Source: Paenibacillus sp. D2_2
GTDB taxonomy: Bacteria; Bacillota; Bacilli; Paenibacillales; Paenibacillaceae
Direction: 5' to 3'
Length of the DNA stretch: 64,000 bases
NCBI RefSeq assembly: GCF_031199965.1
Contig: NZ_CP133605.1
Coordinates: 3,628,501-3,692,500, forward strand
Shown here: piece after piece, positions 10,145 through 19,381 of the stretch
Layout: each line of letters starts with the position of its first letter
How positions within the stretch are numbered: position 1 is the stretch's first letter
Program-made: the position numbers and the translations under genes
Notes under the pieces: generated by a model
The model's input: the letters and a program-made list of their open reading frames with translations, nothing else
What the model was told of the DNA's origin: nothing
The model's database searches: none

Positions 10145-11101
10145 CTAATGCACCTTAACAACTGGCCGAGGCGCCAGCGGGGCATTCCAAGCCTCCTCGA
10201 TATTTTCTAAAGTATACTCTTTTATACCGATTTTTAACTTCCCTTCGGCGGCCATGTCAAAAACACCTTTAACGGCCGATAGCATATCCGCTTTAGAAAT
10301 ACTCTTATCTCCGCTACCTACGAGTTCGATTGTTGACGAACGTAAAATAGACGAAGGTAAATAAATATTTTCTTGGCCGGATGAGGTTCCAATGCTTACA
10401 AAGCGGGTGGTACGGTCCGTACGTGCCCTAGCAAGAGCTGACATGATAGCAAGAGCGCTATCGCCCCAAAGGTAATCCAAAACGACATCGACACCTTCAG
10501 CAATAACCGGTATTAAGGCATCTTCAAACCTATTTTGTCCGTTGTCCACGATCATGTCAAATGCAATAGCCTTATCAGCTTCAAGTGCTTGCAGTTTCGA
10601 CTCATTGCGTCCCGTGACAATGATTTTCTTGGCCCCCAGTCCCTTAGCGATCTGAACTGCTAAACTACCGGATGCACCAGTAGCGCCATTAATCAATACG
10701 GTTTGGCCGGGCATCAAGCCAGCTCGAAAAACCAGTGCCGCCCATGACGACATAGCTGGGTTGGCAATAGCGGCAGCCGTGAGATCATCAACGCCATCCG
10801 GTAAGCGGATAACCAGCTTCTCGTTGACCGTCGTTTGCTCAGCCAAACTGCCATGAGGTGTAGTTGGCAGTGCAAAGTAAACACGAGTTCCATCCTTCAA
10901 AGTTCCAACGCCGTCAATACCGGCCACGATTGGAAAATGAGCTTCCGATGAGTAGTGCATCCCCATTGAACGAAATTTGCTAACACGACTCAAAGCTGTT
11001 GCCGAAACAGTAATGATAACTTCACCATCTGTCGCTACAGGAGAATCAAAATAACCCATTACGGGAATGGCTCCCTTTGCCTTTACGATTGCTGCCCTCA
11101 T
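10145..11101 (-). CDS. Zinc-independent quinone oxidoreductase, MDR superfamily
   Basis: NADPH-dependent medium-chain reductase of about 318 residues, cytoplasmic. The N-terminal GroES-like fold (DGEVIITVSATALSRVSKF) lacks the zinc-ligand cysteines; the Rossmann part has PGQTVLINGATGASGSLAVQIAKGLGAKKIIVTGRN, the nucleotide-binding loop. I start at the ATG at 11101 (MRAAIVKAKG), with AGAGGG upstream; an in-frame ATG at 11122 would add seven residues. Likely reduces quinones or enones as a detoxification step. First gene of the operon with marR. Confidence 0.88.
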   Translation of the reverse strand: MRAAIVKAKGAIPVMGYFDSPVATDGEVIITVSATALSRVSKFRSMGMHYSSEAHFPIVAGIDGVGTLKDGTRVYFALPTTPHGSLAEQTTVNEKLVIRLPDGVDDLTAAAIANPAMSSWAALVFRAGLMPGQTVLINGATGASGSLAVQIAKGLGAKKIIVTGRNESKLQALEADKAIAFDMIVDNGQNRFEDALIPVIAEGVDVVLDYLWGDSALAIMSALARARTDRTTRFVSIGTSSGQENIYLPSSILRSSTIELVGSGDKSISKADMLSAVKGVFDMAAEGKLKIGIKEYTLENIEEAWNAPLAPRPVVKVH

Positions 11102-11124
11102 AGATCGTATACCCTCTTCCATTT

Positions 11125-11151
11125 AAATTATGTGCATATTGCACATAATTT
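11125..11151. promoter_or_regulatory. Palindromic operator 1 of qor-marR
   Basis: A perfect 12-base inverted repeat (AAATTATGTGCA, TAT spacer, TGCACATAATTT) immediately upstream of the start codon. It shares the ATGTGCA-N3-TGCACAT core with a second site centred 36 bases away. Probably bound by the MarR protein encoded in the operon. Confidence 0.75.
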
Positions 11152-11165
11152 ATTATATCGCATTT

Positions 11166-11182
11166 ATGTGCAAAATGCACAT
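11166..11182. promoter_or_regulatory. Palindromic operator 2 of qor-marR
   Basis: ATGTGCA AAA TGCACAT, same core and same 3-base spacer as 11125-11151. Confidence 0.72.
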
Positions 11183-11327
11183 TTTATTTCAAACTGGCTG
11201 CCGAACCGTTCCAACAACCCCCATTGAGGTTCCGGATTTAATGTATGATCAAGGAAAACCATTCTTTAAGCCTGAATAAGGAAGGGTGCCTATGCGTTCT
11301 AAGAGGAAGCCTGAATATCCTTGCAAA

Positions 11328-11366
11328 TAAAAAAGGCTCTGATCTGCATAAAAAAGCAGAACAGAA
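11328..11366 (-). terminator. Terminator of tRNA-Leu
   Basis: Hairpin TCTGATCTGC / GCAGAACAGA with a T-rich tail (TTTTTTATTT) on the minus strand, just 3' of the tRNA gene. Confidence 0.65.
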
Positions 11367-11387
11367 ACCTATTGATGATGGGTATGA

Positions 11388-11471
11388 TGCGGTCGAGAGG
11401 ACTCGAACCTCCACGGTATTGCTACCACTGGCACCTGAAGCCAGCGCGTCTGCCAATTCCGCCACGACCGC
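11388..11471 (-). tRNA. tRNA-Leu (CAG)
   Basis: 84-nt class II tRNA. Acceptor GCGGTCG pairs with CGACCGC, D arm GCGGAATTGGCAGACGC, anticodon stem CTGGC/GCCAG with loop TTCAGGT (anticodon CAG), long variable arm, T arm with GGTTCGAGTCC, discriminator A. CCA is not encoded. It differs from the tRNA-Leu at 21962 mainly in the anticodon stem and variable arm. Confidence 0.95.
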
Positions 11472-11510
11472 ATAATTTCGTTGATGCAATGTTTTGCAGC
11501 AACGAAATAT

Positions 11511-11539
11511 AATATACCATGAATTCATAACTGAGTCAA
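11511..11539 (-). promoter_or_regulatory. Promoter of tRNA-Leu
   Basis: On the minus strand TTGACT, a 17-base spacer, then TATATT, about 40 bases before the mature 5' end. Same -35 and spacing as the promoter of the second tRNA-Leu. Confidence 0.75.
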
Positions 11540-11632
11540 CCAAAAATTTCTACTTTTTAAGTGTCTTTGAGATTCAAGAGCACGGTATCGTTGAGCGCAA
11601 CTTGTAGAATAACCAACGTAATAAACATAAGC

Positions 11633-11670
11633 AGGTGCCCCTAAGTCTCTCCAGACTTTTGGGGACACCT
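11633..11670 (-). terminator. Inverted repeat downstream of malic enzyme
   Basis: Arms AGGTGCCCCTAAGTCT and AGACTTTTGGGGACACCT around a 4-base loop. A strong hairpin placed after the malic enzyme stop, but no clear T run follows, so termination is inferred from position. Confidence 0.5.
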
Positions 11671-11728
11671 CCCTCTTCGTTTCAGTGATTTTTTCAGAAA
11701 AAATCGCTTGGCACCTTCAAGAGCTCGC

Positions 11729-12898
11729 TTACTGTTCGACCACCGTCCTATGGGCGATTCGAATCACTGCTTCGCTGACGGCACTGCTCACTCTCTTGTC
11801 GAAGGCGTCCGGAACAATGTAATTTTCATTCCGTTCCTCATCCTTTACCAGTTCCGCAATACCTTTCGCCGCAGCAAGCTTCATCTCATCCGTAATATTC
11901 CGAACCCTTGCGTCCAAAGCGCCTCTGAAGATGCCCGGGAATACCAGGAGGTTATTGATCTGATTGGGGTAATCAGATCTACCTGTTGCTACTATTCTTG
12001 CTCCGCCTTGATAAGCATCCTCCGGCATAATTTCTGGTACCGGGTTGGCAAGAGCAAAGATGATGCAGTCTGAATTCATCGTTTGCACCATCTTCTTCGT
12101 CAACACTCCTTCAACCGACACCCCGATGAATACATCCTTGCCTTTAATAATATCTCCAAGAGTTCCTGTCTCGAAGTCTCTATTCGTAACTTTCGCGATT
12201 TTTTGCTGGGCCTCGTTCATTCAGCCGGCGCTCTCCGAAATTGCACCGTTAATATCGCATAGCACAATATGCCTCGCTCCCGCCGCAAGCATTAATTTCG
12301 CTACAGCAATACCCGATGCGCCCGCGCCGTTGATCACGATGCGTATACTGTCCAAAGATTTATCAACAATCTTCATGGCATTGTACAGACCTGCAAGCAC
12401 TGCAACGGCTGTTCCGTGCTGGTCGTCATGGTATACGGGAATACTCAGAGTTTCCTTCAGTTTATCCTCGATGTAGAAGCATTCAGGCGCTTTAATATCC
12501 TCCAGATGAATACCTCCGAAGCCGGGTGCGATAACTTGAATGGTTCTTACAATTTCATCTGGATCAAGGCTGTCGATACAGATCGGGAACGCGTTCACGT
12601 TGCCAAACTCCTTAAGCAATAGCGCCTTGCCTTCTATTACAGGTAATCCTCCTACGGGGCCGATGTTACCAAGCCCCAACACGGCAGTCCCATTCGTTAC
12701 GATGGCGACGGTGTTGCCTTTGATCGTGTACTCATAGGCCTTTTCCTTGTCTTTGGCAATTTCTTTGCAAGGTTCCGCTACTCCCGGCGTATATGCCAAC
12801 TCCAGATCGTGTTTGTTATTAAGCGGCATTTTAGTTGCAATTTCGAGCTTACCGTGTCCCACCCTATGTGCCTGTAATGCCTCTTCCTTTATGCTCAT
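11729..12898 (-). CDS. Malic enzyme (NAD(P)-dependent), with in-frame TGA
   Basis: Oxidative decarboxylation of malate to pyruvate in the cytoplasm. The N-terminal half has LAYTPGVAEPCKEIA, NIGPVGGLPVIEGKALLLKEF and IPVYHDDQHGTAVAVLAGL, then the dinucleotide site VINGAGASGIAVAKLML; the C-terminal half has FALANPVPEIMP and ATGRSDYPNQINNLLVFPG. A TGA at 12221-12223 lies in frame between the halves (ISESAG, stop, MNEAQ), in a region that is normally a variable loop. This may be a CGA-to-TGA change, or two compensating indels, since the loop seems one residue short. Start ATG at 12898 (MSIKEEAL) follows GGGGG; an in-frame TTG lies three codons upstream. Closest in type to Bacillus YtsJ. Confidence 0.88.
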
Positions 12899-13382
12899 TT
12901 GTTCCAACCCCCGGCATAAATTGATAGATCTGTTCGGCTCTTATCATTCCTTGTTTGATCTAACGGATAACATGAAGACCGACCCGCCTCTGGTATCTGA
13001 TAGCGCTTACAAACTTATCCCCTCCACTTCGTTGACTTTAGGTTGCCAACGACCCAGTTTACCAGAACATCTACCGTATACCGGCGTTATGATTGTATTT
13101 CTCCAGTGGACATTCATATAATAGCACACGCCGACCTCCATGGGAATTGATATTGGCGGAATAGTGAACTCCCGTGGGAGCAGGCATTGATAAACTTGAC
13201 TCTTAGTCCACCATGTTCCTATTATACGGACAACACTGTTCAAGATATGCCTTCCGCCAGGGATCTATAACCCATGTTTTTCTTCGCTATGCAAAAAGCT
13301 CGTAAATCCCCTAGATGGAAATTTACGAGCTTATTCATTCTTAAGCACGGTGCCGTGCTTGAGATAAATCCTAACTGTAAAG
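12899..13382. other. Intergenic region
   Basis: Upstream region of malic enzyme and downstream region of the CD3324-like gene. It holds the terminator at 13296-13332 and a second small hairpin (AAGCACGG/CCGTGCTT, 13345-13362). I see no convincing gene: the open frames have no family resemblance or ribosome site. Confidence 0.5.
13296..13332 (-). terminator. Terminator of the CD3324-like gene
   Basis: AAGCTCGTAAAT and ATTTACGAGCTT arms, 12 bp, followed by T5 on the minus strand. Confidence 0.75.
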
Positions 13383-13645
13383 TCAATCTTGCTTAAACAC
13401 TATTTTTCTGATCGTCTCCACCGACAAACCGTATTCATCCGCAAGGTGTTCGATAGACGTTTTCCCAAATATTTCTGTCTAATTTCCGTGTTACGCTCTT
13501 GAAAATAACTTCTCGCTCCGGTTACCTCTCCCCATTTCTTTCGCTCCCTATCTTTAGGAAAGTACAAGGTTTCTCCGGCGGCATACTTCTGTACTTCTTT
13601 TAATAAACTCTCAGGAAGAACGTCAGAGGCGTTTTTGTATTTCAT
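13383..13645 (-). CDS. CD3324-family small HTH protein, frame-broken
   Basis: About 87 residues. The N-terminus MKYKNASDVLPESLLKEVQKY followed by GETLYFPKDRERKKWGE resembles the CD3324 family of Firmicutes; after the break, the other frame supplies an HTH end (TSIEHLADEYGLSVETIRKIV) before a TGA at 13383. The frame is lost at the TTTTCCC run (13460-13466). Presumed DNA-binding; role unknown. It lies downstream of the conserved gene at 13664 on the same strand. Confidence 0.65.
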
Positions 13646-13663
13646 TCAAGCCCCTCCCGTGGG

Positions 13664-14700
13664 TTACCCATTCACCTTCAAAAAATCCTCTACAGTTCTA
13701 TAATCATCAAGATCAATGTCGCTTTCTTTAATCGCCTGCCTGAATTTAAGTTCAACATATTCAGCCCGTTTACGGAATCCCACAAGGTCGCTTGCCTTGA
13801 ATGAACTGAGGATATCTATGTCAATGATTTCGAATTTTGCACCCCAATCATCAACTTCGTTTTGCAACATACAAGACCAAATGTAGGCATTGATGGGATC
13901 GTTCTTATCACACCAGTGATACACTCTACGCCATGTGTAGCTCAGTTCCTGATACCACGCAGCGAGTTCTGAAAAGTCAGGAACGCCCTTTCTACTAACG
14001 TTATTTCCTTGTTCATCGAGAAAATTTTTAGTAACTTTGATTATTTCATAGCAGAGGCGCTTTTGTGTATCTGGTGACTCTTCCATAATAATTTCCTGAT
14101 ATAGCTTGATGAAATTGTCAGGTACTTTCTTCATACCAGATAACTCCTGTAGTTGGCTCGTTTGTCCGTGTACAAAATAGCGACAGTTTACGAAAGCTAC
14201 TGCGATAGCTAGTAGATCGCAAATGTGTCCAGCATTTTCGCGTACTTTATACAGCCTTTCTTCGAACAGGGTATCCTGATAAATCTCCTTCACGGTATCA
14301 AACCATTTTTTGCGCGTTCATACATGTACTGGGGATTTTGCAGATTAGCCCGAAGGCGTGCCTGAAGGCTAACAAATCTTTGCCTATCTTCTTCACTTCT
14401 CGCCCAAAGGATAATGGCGTCGGCTAAGCAAGTCGTGTTGTACTCCTTGATATCAGCCATGCGCTCAATACGTTCCCATGACATTGGATATAAATCATAA
14501 CCGATGCCATCGATGATAAATGTTCTCGCCAGCCCGTTCGCTCTGTTTGTCGCAGGAATATAGAAGCTGAACGTTGTAGCTTCCATATCCTGTTCGAGTT
14601 TTAAGGTCTTATGCTCAAGCAGGAGACACACATCATCATGGTATTCAGACTCGACTTTTTTAACCGCCCATTCAGCTAACCGGGTATCGTTCTTATTCAT
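13664..14700 (-). CDS. Conserved protein of unknown role, possibly nucleotidyltransferase-like, frame-broken
   Basis: One gene of about 345 residues once an A6 run at 14306-14311 is read as A7 (giving ERAKKWFDTVKEIYQDTLF). N-terminal part: VKKVESEYHDDVCLLLEHKT, ATNRANGLARTFIIDGIGYDLYPMSWERIE, a strongly conserved-looking block. The second half is helical with WSCMLQNEVDDWG. I cannot point to a complete nucleotidyltransferase GS motif, so the function is tentative. ATG at 14700 has AGGTGG seven bases upstream; the frame open further upstream has no ribosome site. Cytoplasmic, no membrane segment. Confidence 0.6.
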
Positions 14701-14887
14701 AAAGGAACCACCTTTTTGTTTTGTCAAGCGCTTGCATATTGAGAATAACATTCGCATCAAGCATCAGCAATGCCATCTATTTTTAGAACTATTCTATACC
14801 AAATAAAATTCAGATTTTACTTTATTCATGTGTTCCAGAAGACTCCGCCACAAATAAAGCTCGCAAATCCCCTTGGAAGGAGACTTA

Positions 14888-15886
14888 TCAATTTATTGGC
14901 ACCAACAACCTCTTCCCGTCTCTGAATGCCACAAGCTCTTTGTAACCCAAACGTTCAGCATCCGCTCTGGCTTGATCCAACAGCATCCCGATATCATCTG
15001 GAAAATGCGCGTCCGAGGACAAAGTAAGTGGAACCTTATACTCAGCAAGCACAGAAAGAAATAACGGACTCGGGCAGCTCTCTTCTATCGGGTATCGATA
15101 TGCAAGTCCTGTATTAATCTCGGTAATGACCCCGCTCTGCACCATTTCCTTCGCCAGCATTCGGTAATAAGGAAGCAGTTCCTTCTCGTCAGCCGGCCTG
15201 AATCCGAATACCTTAAGGTTGTCGGGATGGGCGATAATATGAAACAGCCCCGACACGCAGGCCTGCCTCAATAGCTCGTAATAGTGCTTATAGGTTTGAA
15301 TCGGGTCTCTACCCTCAAATTCATTTTTCGTCTCAGGATTGTCAAACCCCCATCCATCCAAAAAATGAACGGACCCAATAACGTAATCCCACTCGGACCC
15401 TGCGAGAATTTCCCTCAGTTCCCGTTCTCCACCCGGAAAAAAATCAGCTTCGATTCCCAGGGCAAGATCCGGTCTTGAAGCCTTTGCCTCCGTTACGAAG
15501 CGAACGAAATCGGAAATCGACGCCACGCATACCTGATCCAGCCATGCTTGCTGCATTCTCCCGACAGGGCTATCGTCCAGCAGCATATGTCTCTCATAAT
15601 ATGGCCGACATTCCCGGAAACGGTATAAATGATCTACCACGCCGAACTGTCCGATCCCTCTTTTACGCCCCGTATTCAAAAAGCGATCCAGCCATCCCTC
15701 ATTATAGCAACCCTGTTGCATTCTGTGTGACAGGAGCTTTGCCATTTCCTCCCCATATTGCAGCGTATGATGACCTAATGATGCATCCTGTTCAGGCTCC
15801 GTAGAGGCAAGCGCCTGCAGAGTGCGAGATAACCAGCGCAGCGAATAGGGGCCCTCCTCCAGATGAAAATGCATGTCTACCTTCAC
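14888..15886 (-). CDS. PHP-domain phosphoesterase
   Basis: Complete 332-residue metal-dependent hydrolase. The PHP metal ligands are visible: VDMHFHLEEG at the N-terminus, LGIEADFFPG, IGSVHFLDGW, HIIAHPDN and LSSDAHFPDDIG. The fold is shared by HisK-type histidinol phosphatases and cyclic-phosphate hydrolases. GTG start at 15886 with AGGGGG upstream. It is the last gene of an operon that runs from the ABC binding protein at 21499 to here, so its substrate is probably the imported phosphate ester or a product of the upstream phosphatase, not histidinol phosphate (no his genes nearby). Confidence 0.85.
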   Translation of the reverse strand: MKVDMHFHLEEGPYSLRWLSRTLQALASTEPEQDASLGHHTLQYGEEMAKLLSHRMQQGCYNEGWLDRFLNTGRKRGIGQFGVVDHLYRFRECRPYYERHMLLDDSPVGRMQQAWLDQVCVASISDFVRFVTEAKASRPDLALGIEADFFPGGERELREILAGSEWDYVIGSVHFLDGWGFDNPETKNEFEGRDPIQTYKHYYELLRQACVSGLFHIIAHPDNLKVFGFRPADEKELLPYYRMLAKEMVQSGVITEINTGLAYRYPIEESCPSPLFLSVLAEYKVPLTLSSDAHFPDDIGMLLDQARADAERLGYKELVAFRDGKRLLVPIN

Positions 15887-15905
15887 TATACGTATCCCCC
15901 TTAAT

Positions 15906-16727
15906 TTAATCCCATGCCAGCATGGCTTCCGAAGTGTTAATCCCTAAATAATGGCACATTAACGGTGCCAAATACAGCTGTGATATTGCCCATGTCTGAT
16001 CCGGCATTAAGGAAGGCGAAGGCAACTCTCCGAACACATAGAGCGGAACATTCCGTTCTTCAGGCTCGGTTCCTCCATGATGACCCATCGCATTCATCCC
16101 ATGATCGGACGTGACAACCACTTGATACCCCTGTGATCTCCACAGAGGAACCAAGGTGGCCAGTATTCCGTCTGTAACACGTACAGAACCGGCATATTCC
16201 TTGCTTTCACCCCCGTGCTTATGGCCCATGTCGTCGATATTCATAGAATGAATATATAAAAAATGTGGATCGTACGTCGATCTTAAATGTTCAGCATCTA
16301 TAAACAGGTGGCTGTCAGGATAGTGATCCTCGAAATAGAACATACCATGCTGGATCGGCCTGCTGTCATCATGCTGATGGCGGTCTACGACAGGGTTAAA
16401 CGGAGCGCTGTTATAAAGCTCGCTTACCCAATGATACGCAGCAGCAGCAGTCCTTAATCCGGCTTCGCGCGCGAGATGGAACACGCTCTGTTCGTGGCTT
16501 AACCGCGCAATATGGTTTGCCGTAATCCCGTTTCTCGCCACATGCGTGCCGGTTAGCAGTACTTCGTACAGCGGACGCGAGAGACTCGGTAACTGGGATT
16601 GCACCCGGTAACAGTTCACCTCACCCTGCTCAACAAGATGCTCCATATATCCCAAATACTTGCGGGCGGCATCGTATCTTAATCCATCCAATACAACTAC
16701 GATAAGTTTGGCTTCTCCTTGCAACAT
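15906..16727 (-). CDS. Alkaline-phosphatase-superfamily phosphodiesterase/phosphatase
   Basis: Complete 273-residue enzyme of the type I phosphodiesterase / nucleotide pyrophosphatase fold. Metal and catalytic positions: VVVLDGLRYD (first Asp), LPSLSRPLYEVLLTG (Ser at the nucleophile position), MNIDDMGHKHGG (Asp and His), VVTSDHGM (Asp, His) and GHHGG (His). No signal peptide, so cytoplasmic, consistent with acting on an imported compound. ATG follows the DeoR stop by two bases with GAGGGG inside the upstream gene, so it is translationally linked to it. Confidence 0.85.
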   Translation of the reverse strand: MLQGEAKLIVVVLDGLRYDAARKYLGYMEHLVEQGEVNCYRVQSQLPSLSRPLYEVLLTGTHVARNGITANHIARLSHEQSVFHLAREAGLRTAAAAYHWVSELYNSAPFNPVVDRHQHDDSRPIQHGMFYFEDHYPDSHLFIDAEHLRSTYDPHFLYIHSMNIDDMGHKHGGESKEYAGSVRVTDGILATLVPLWRSQGYQVVVTSDHGMNAMGHHGGTEPEERNVPLYVFGELPSPSLMPDQTWAISQLYLAPLMCHYLGINTSEAMLAWD

Positions 16728-16729
16728 CC

Positions 16730-17526
16730 TTAATCCCCTCTTTTCTTGGCTTCAATCCAGCGGATACGGCAGCTTCTAAGCCCTTGCAACCATTCCTTAG
16801 GCGGGGCAATATCACTAACGACGGTATGAACCCTGTTCATCGGCACAATTTCAATGAATCCTTCTTTATCCAGCTTGGAGCCATCGGCCAATACGATGGT
16901 CTGGGAAGCTGCATCTATCATCCTGCGCGACATCCCAGTCTCGTTCGGATCATAGTCGCTGATGCCCCGTTCCAAGGACATGCCTCCAACAGAAATAAAT
17001 GCCTTATCCACACGGAATTGGGAGAGAACTTGCTCACCAAGCGACCCGGACATGGATTGCTGCTCCGGATTCAATTCGCCTCCGACCACATAAATCTTCC
17101 CTGAGAACCTCCCGCTGTTCAAGGATTCCATTAAATGATAAGCAACGGCAAGCGAGTTGGTCAGAATCGTCAAACGCTCACGTCCTTGTATAGCCTTAGC
17201 CAGCTCAAGCGTTGTCGTCCCTACATCTACCGCAATGGTATCACCGGATTCAATAAGTTCCGCAGCCATGCGCCCGATCCGCCCCTTCTCTTCCGCATTC
17301 ACCATTTGGCGCTGCAAATAGGGAGGCTCGAAGCTAGTCATTTTCGTCAGAACCGCTCCCCGTATACCCGCTTGACAAGGCCTTCCTTCTCCAGCAGTAC
17401 AAGGTCACGTCGAACCGTCTCCTCTGAAACAGTAAAATAGGTCGACAACTCAGGAACCTTTACCTGACCCTGCTGCTTCAATTGCTCGATAATCACTCTC
17501 TTACGTTGTTCAGATGAAATGGACAA
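16730..17526 (-). CDS. DeoR-family transcriptional regulator, frame-broken
   Basis: About 265 residues. The N-terminal HTH (QRKRVIIEQLKQQGQVKV, then VSEETVRRDLVLLEKEGLVKRVYG) and the C-terminal sugar-phosphate sensor domain (IAVDVGTTTLELAKAI, LTILTNSLAVA, FISVGGMSLERGISDY, VVLADGSKL equivalent) are in different frames; one base added to a CCCC run (17358-17361) gives VYGGAVLTKM and joins them. Start is a TTG at 17526 with AAGGAG upstream, six bases after the ATPase stop. DeoR proteins sense phosphorylated sugars, which fits an operon that handles phosphate esters and suggests induction by the imported or processed substrate. Confidence 0.88.
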
Positions 17527-17531
17527 ATATT

Positions 17532-18575
17532 TTATGCTCCTTCCTTCTCTAGCTGCAACAGTTGAGCATGATCCAGGGCAAGATTCACGGGACTCTGCTC
17601 TCGAATTCTCAAGGATCGGCCATCATTGAGTGCGTCTACTATTAACCTTACTCCGGCGGCATCAATGGCATAACGGATAATATTACCGAGAATGGACACC
17701 GAATGGATAGTACCCTCCACGATTTGCTTACCTTCACGCGATGCCTCGCTTAATAAGTCCGAACTCACCAATAGCAACGCTTCCGGTCGAATGGCGAAGC
17801 TATCTGCGTCACCATTCACCTTTCCGAATAATCGCATTACCTCGGGACGAGTCAACACGTTATAGCTTCCCATAAACTGCGCGACAAACTCTGTGCGTGG
17901 AATCGCATACAGCTCTTCCGGAGTCCCCTGCTGAACGATGCTTCCCTTATTCATCAGGCATACCCGATCAGATAAAGTTAACGCCTCCTCTTGGTCATGG
18001 GTCACAAAGATCGTCGTTATATTAAATTTCTTCTGAATTTCACGGATCTCCGAGCGCAGGTTTTTTCGAATTCTCGCATCCAAAGCACTAAGTGGCTCAT
18101 CCAACAGAAGAACCTTAGGCTGAACTGCAAGTGAACGTGCAAGGGCGACGCGCTGCTGTTGACCTCCCGATAACTGTTGAGGATATGCATTCCGTTTTTC
18201 TCCAAGATCAATAAGCTCCAGCAATTCAGCGGATCTCTTACGTCTTGCTTCCTTGGAAGCTCCTCTCATTTTCATCCCATACTCTATATTTTCGCTGACC
18301 GACAAATTCGGAAACAGGGCATAGGATTGGAATACCATGCCGATCTCGCGGCTCCGGGGCGGCAGGTTCACGATGTCCTTGCTATCGAGTAAAATATGTC
18401 CGCCATCCAGGTCCGTCAGGCCGGCAATACAGCGCAGCAGCGTACTTTTTCCGCAACCGGATGGACCAAGCAGCGTAACGAGTTCTCCCTCACGAATATC
18501 CAAATTCACATCATTAAGCACCGTGGTATCCCCGAATTGCTTGCGGATACCTTCAAGTTTCAAATATGGTTTCAT
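17532..18575 (-). CDS. ABC transporter ATP-binding protein (PotA-like)
   Basis: 347-residue ATPase. Walker A GPSGCGKST, Q-loop FQSYALFPNLSV, signature LSGGQQQRVALARSL, Walker B VLLLDEPLSALD, switch HDQEEAL, then a TOBE domain of about 110 residues. Its first codon overlaps the permease stop (ATGA at 18572). The family covers spermidine/putrescine, iron, sulfate and 2-aminoethylphosphonate importers, so the ATPase alone does not define the substrate. Confidence 0.93.
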   Translation of the reverse strand: MKPYLKLEGIRKQFGDTTVLNDVNLDIREGELVTLLGPSGCGKSTLLRCIAGLTDLDGGHILLDSKDIVNLPPRSREIGMVFQSYALFPNLSVSENIEYGMKMRGASKEARRKRSAELLELIDLGEKRNAYPQQLSGGQQQRVALARSLAVQPKVLLLDEPLSALDARIRKNLRSEIREIQKKFNITTIFVTHDQEEALTLSDRVCLMNKGSIVQQGTPEELYAIPRTEFVAQFMGSYNVLTRPEVMRLFGKVNGDADSFAIRPEALLLVSSDLLSEASREGKQIVEGTIHSVSILGNIIRYAIDAAGVRLIVDALNDGRSLRIREQSPVNLALDHAQLLQLEKEGA

Positions 18576-19381
18576 CCTGATATCCCCTTATTCACTTTTT
18601 TGCCCAGCTTCATTAGGATCATAGACAGCACTAGAATAATCAGAAAGTAGGAAATCGCAATGGCGCTAGCCAAATGTCCGCTTTCGTTGACCCTTTGATA
18701 CAAATAAACCTGGATGGTCTGAATATGCCCACCAACTAATATGTTCGTTAGAACGAATTCACCAAACAATACAGAGAAGGATAACAAGGTAGACGTAATA
18801 ATCCCTGGCCAAATATTTGGCACAATTACGGTTACGAAAGCTTTCCATCGACTGGCCCCTAACATTTCAGCCGAATTAACCAGTTCAACCGCAGATACAG
18901 TTAACAGACTGTTGCGAATCCCTTGGTACATGTAAGGCAATATAATAATGAAATACGCGCCGATCAAAATATACGCTGTACCTGAAATAGGAATTGGTCC
19001 CGAGGAATAGGCCCGAATCAGCCCTACTGCTGCAACGACACCGGGTACAGCATAAGGAAGGACAACGATTCCTTTCATGAACTTTTCCAGTTTAGGTAGA
19101 TAAACAGTAATAATAAACACTGCTGGCAGCATAACGGCGAGGCTCAGCGCTACACTAATGATGCATAGATATAGAGATGTCCATAGGGCTTCTATAAACC
19201 TAACGTCCCGAAACATCTCTTTGAACCAGGCCAGCGTCCAGCTCTCCGGGAGGATCGTTGCCTGCCACTCCTTCGCGAATGCATAAATCAACGTGGCAAG
19301 CAAAGGAAGAAGCAAATAAACCATCAAGAGAAGCATTAGTGAACGGTGGCCCCAGCCCGCCTTCTTTCTATGGGTCTCCAT
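18572..19381 (-). CDS. ABC transporter permease (second membrane subunit)
   Basis: 269 residues, six predicted helices, with the EAA-type loop LVNSAEMLGASRWKAFVTVIVPNIWPGI that docks onto the ATPase. ATG overlaps the stop of the preceding permease (TAATG at 19381). Confidence 0.92.
   Translation of the reverse strand: METHRKKAGWGHRSLMLLLMVYLLLPLLATLIYAFAKEWQATILPESWTLAWFKEMFRDVRFIEALWTSLYLCIISVALSLAVMLPAVFIITVYLPKLEKFMKGIVVLPYAVPGVVAAVGLIRAYSSGPIPISGTAYILIGAYFIIILPYMYQGIRNSLLTVSAVELVNSAEMLGASRWKAFVTVIVPNIWPGIITSTLLSFSVLFGEFVLTNILVGGHIQTIQVYLYQRVNESGHLASAIAISYFLIILVLSMILMKLGKKVNKGISG

Noticed and set aside
11238-11543. Open frame covering tRNA-Leu on the minus strand
   Set aside because: It reads through the tRNA and its promoter and terminator; not a protein gene.
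12221-12223. TGA as selenocysteine or other recoding in malic enzyme
   Set aside because: No known selenoprotein malic enzyme and no stem-loop evident after the TGA; mutation or sequencing error is simpler.
13007-13243. Small open frame in the malic enzyme upstream region
   Set aside because: No ribosome site, no family resemblance, odd composition.
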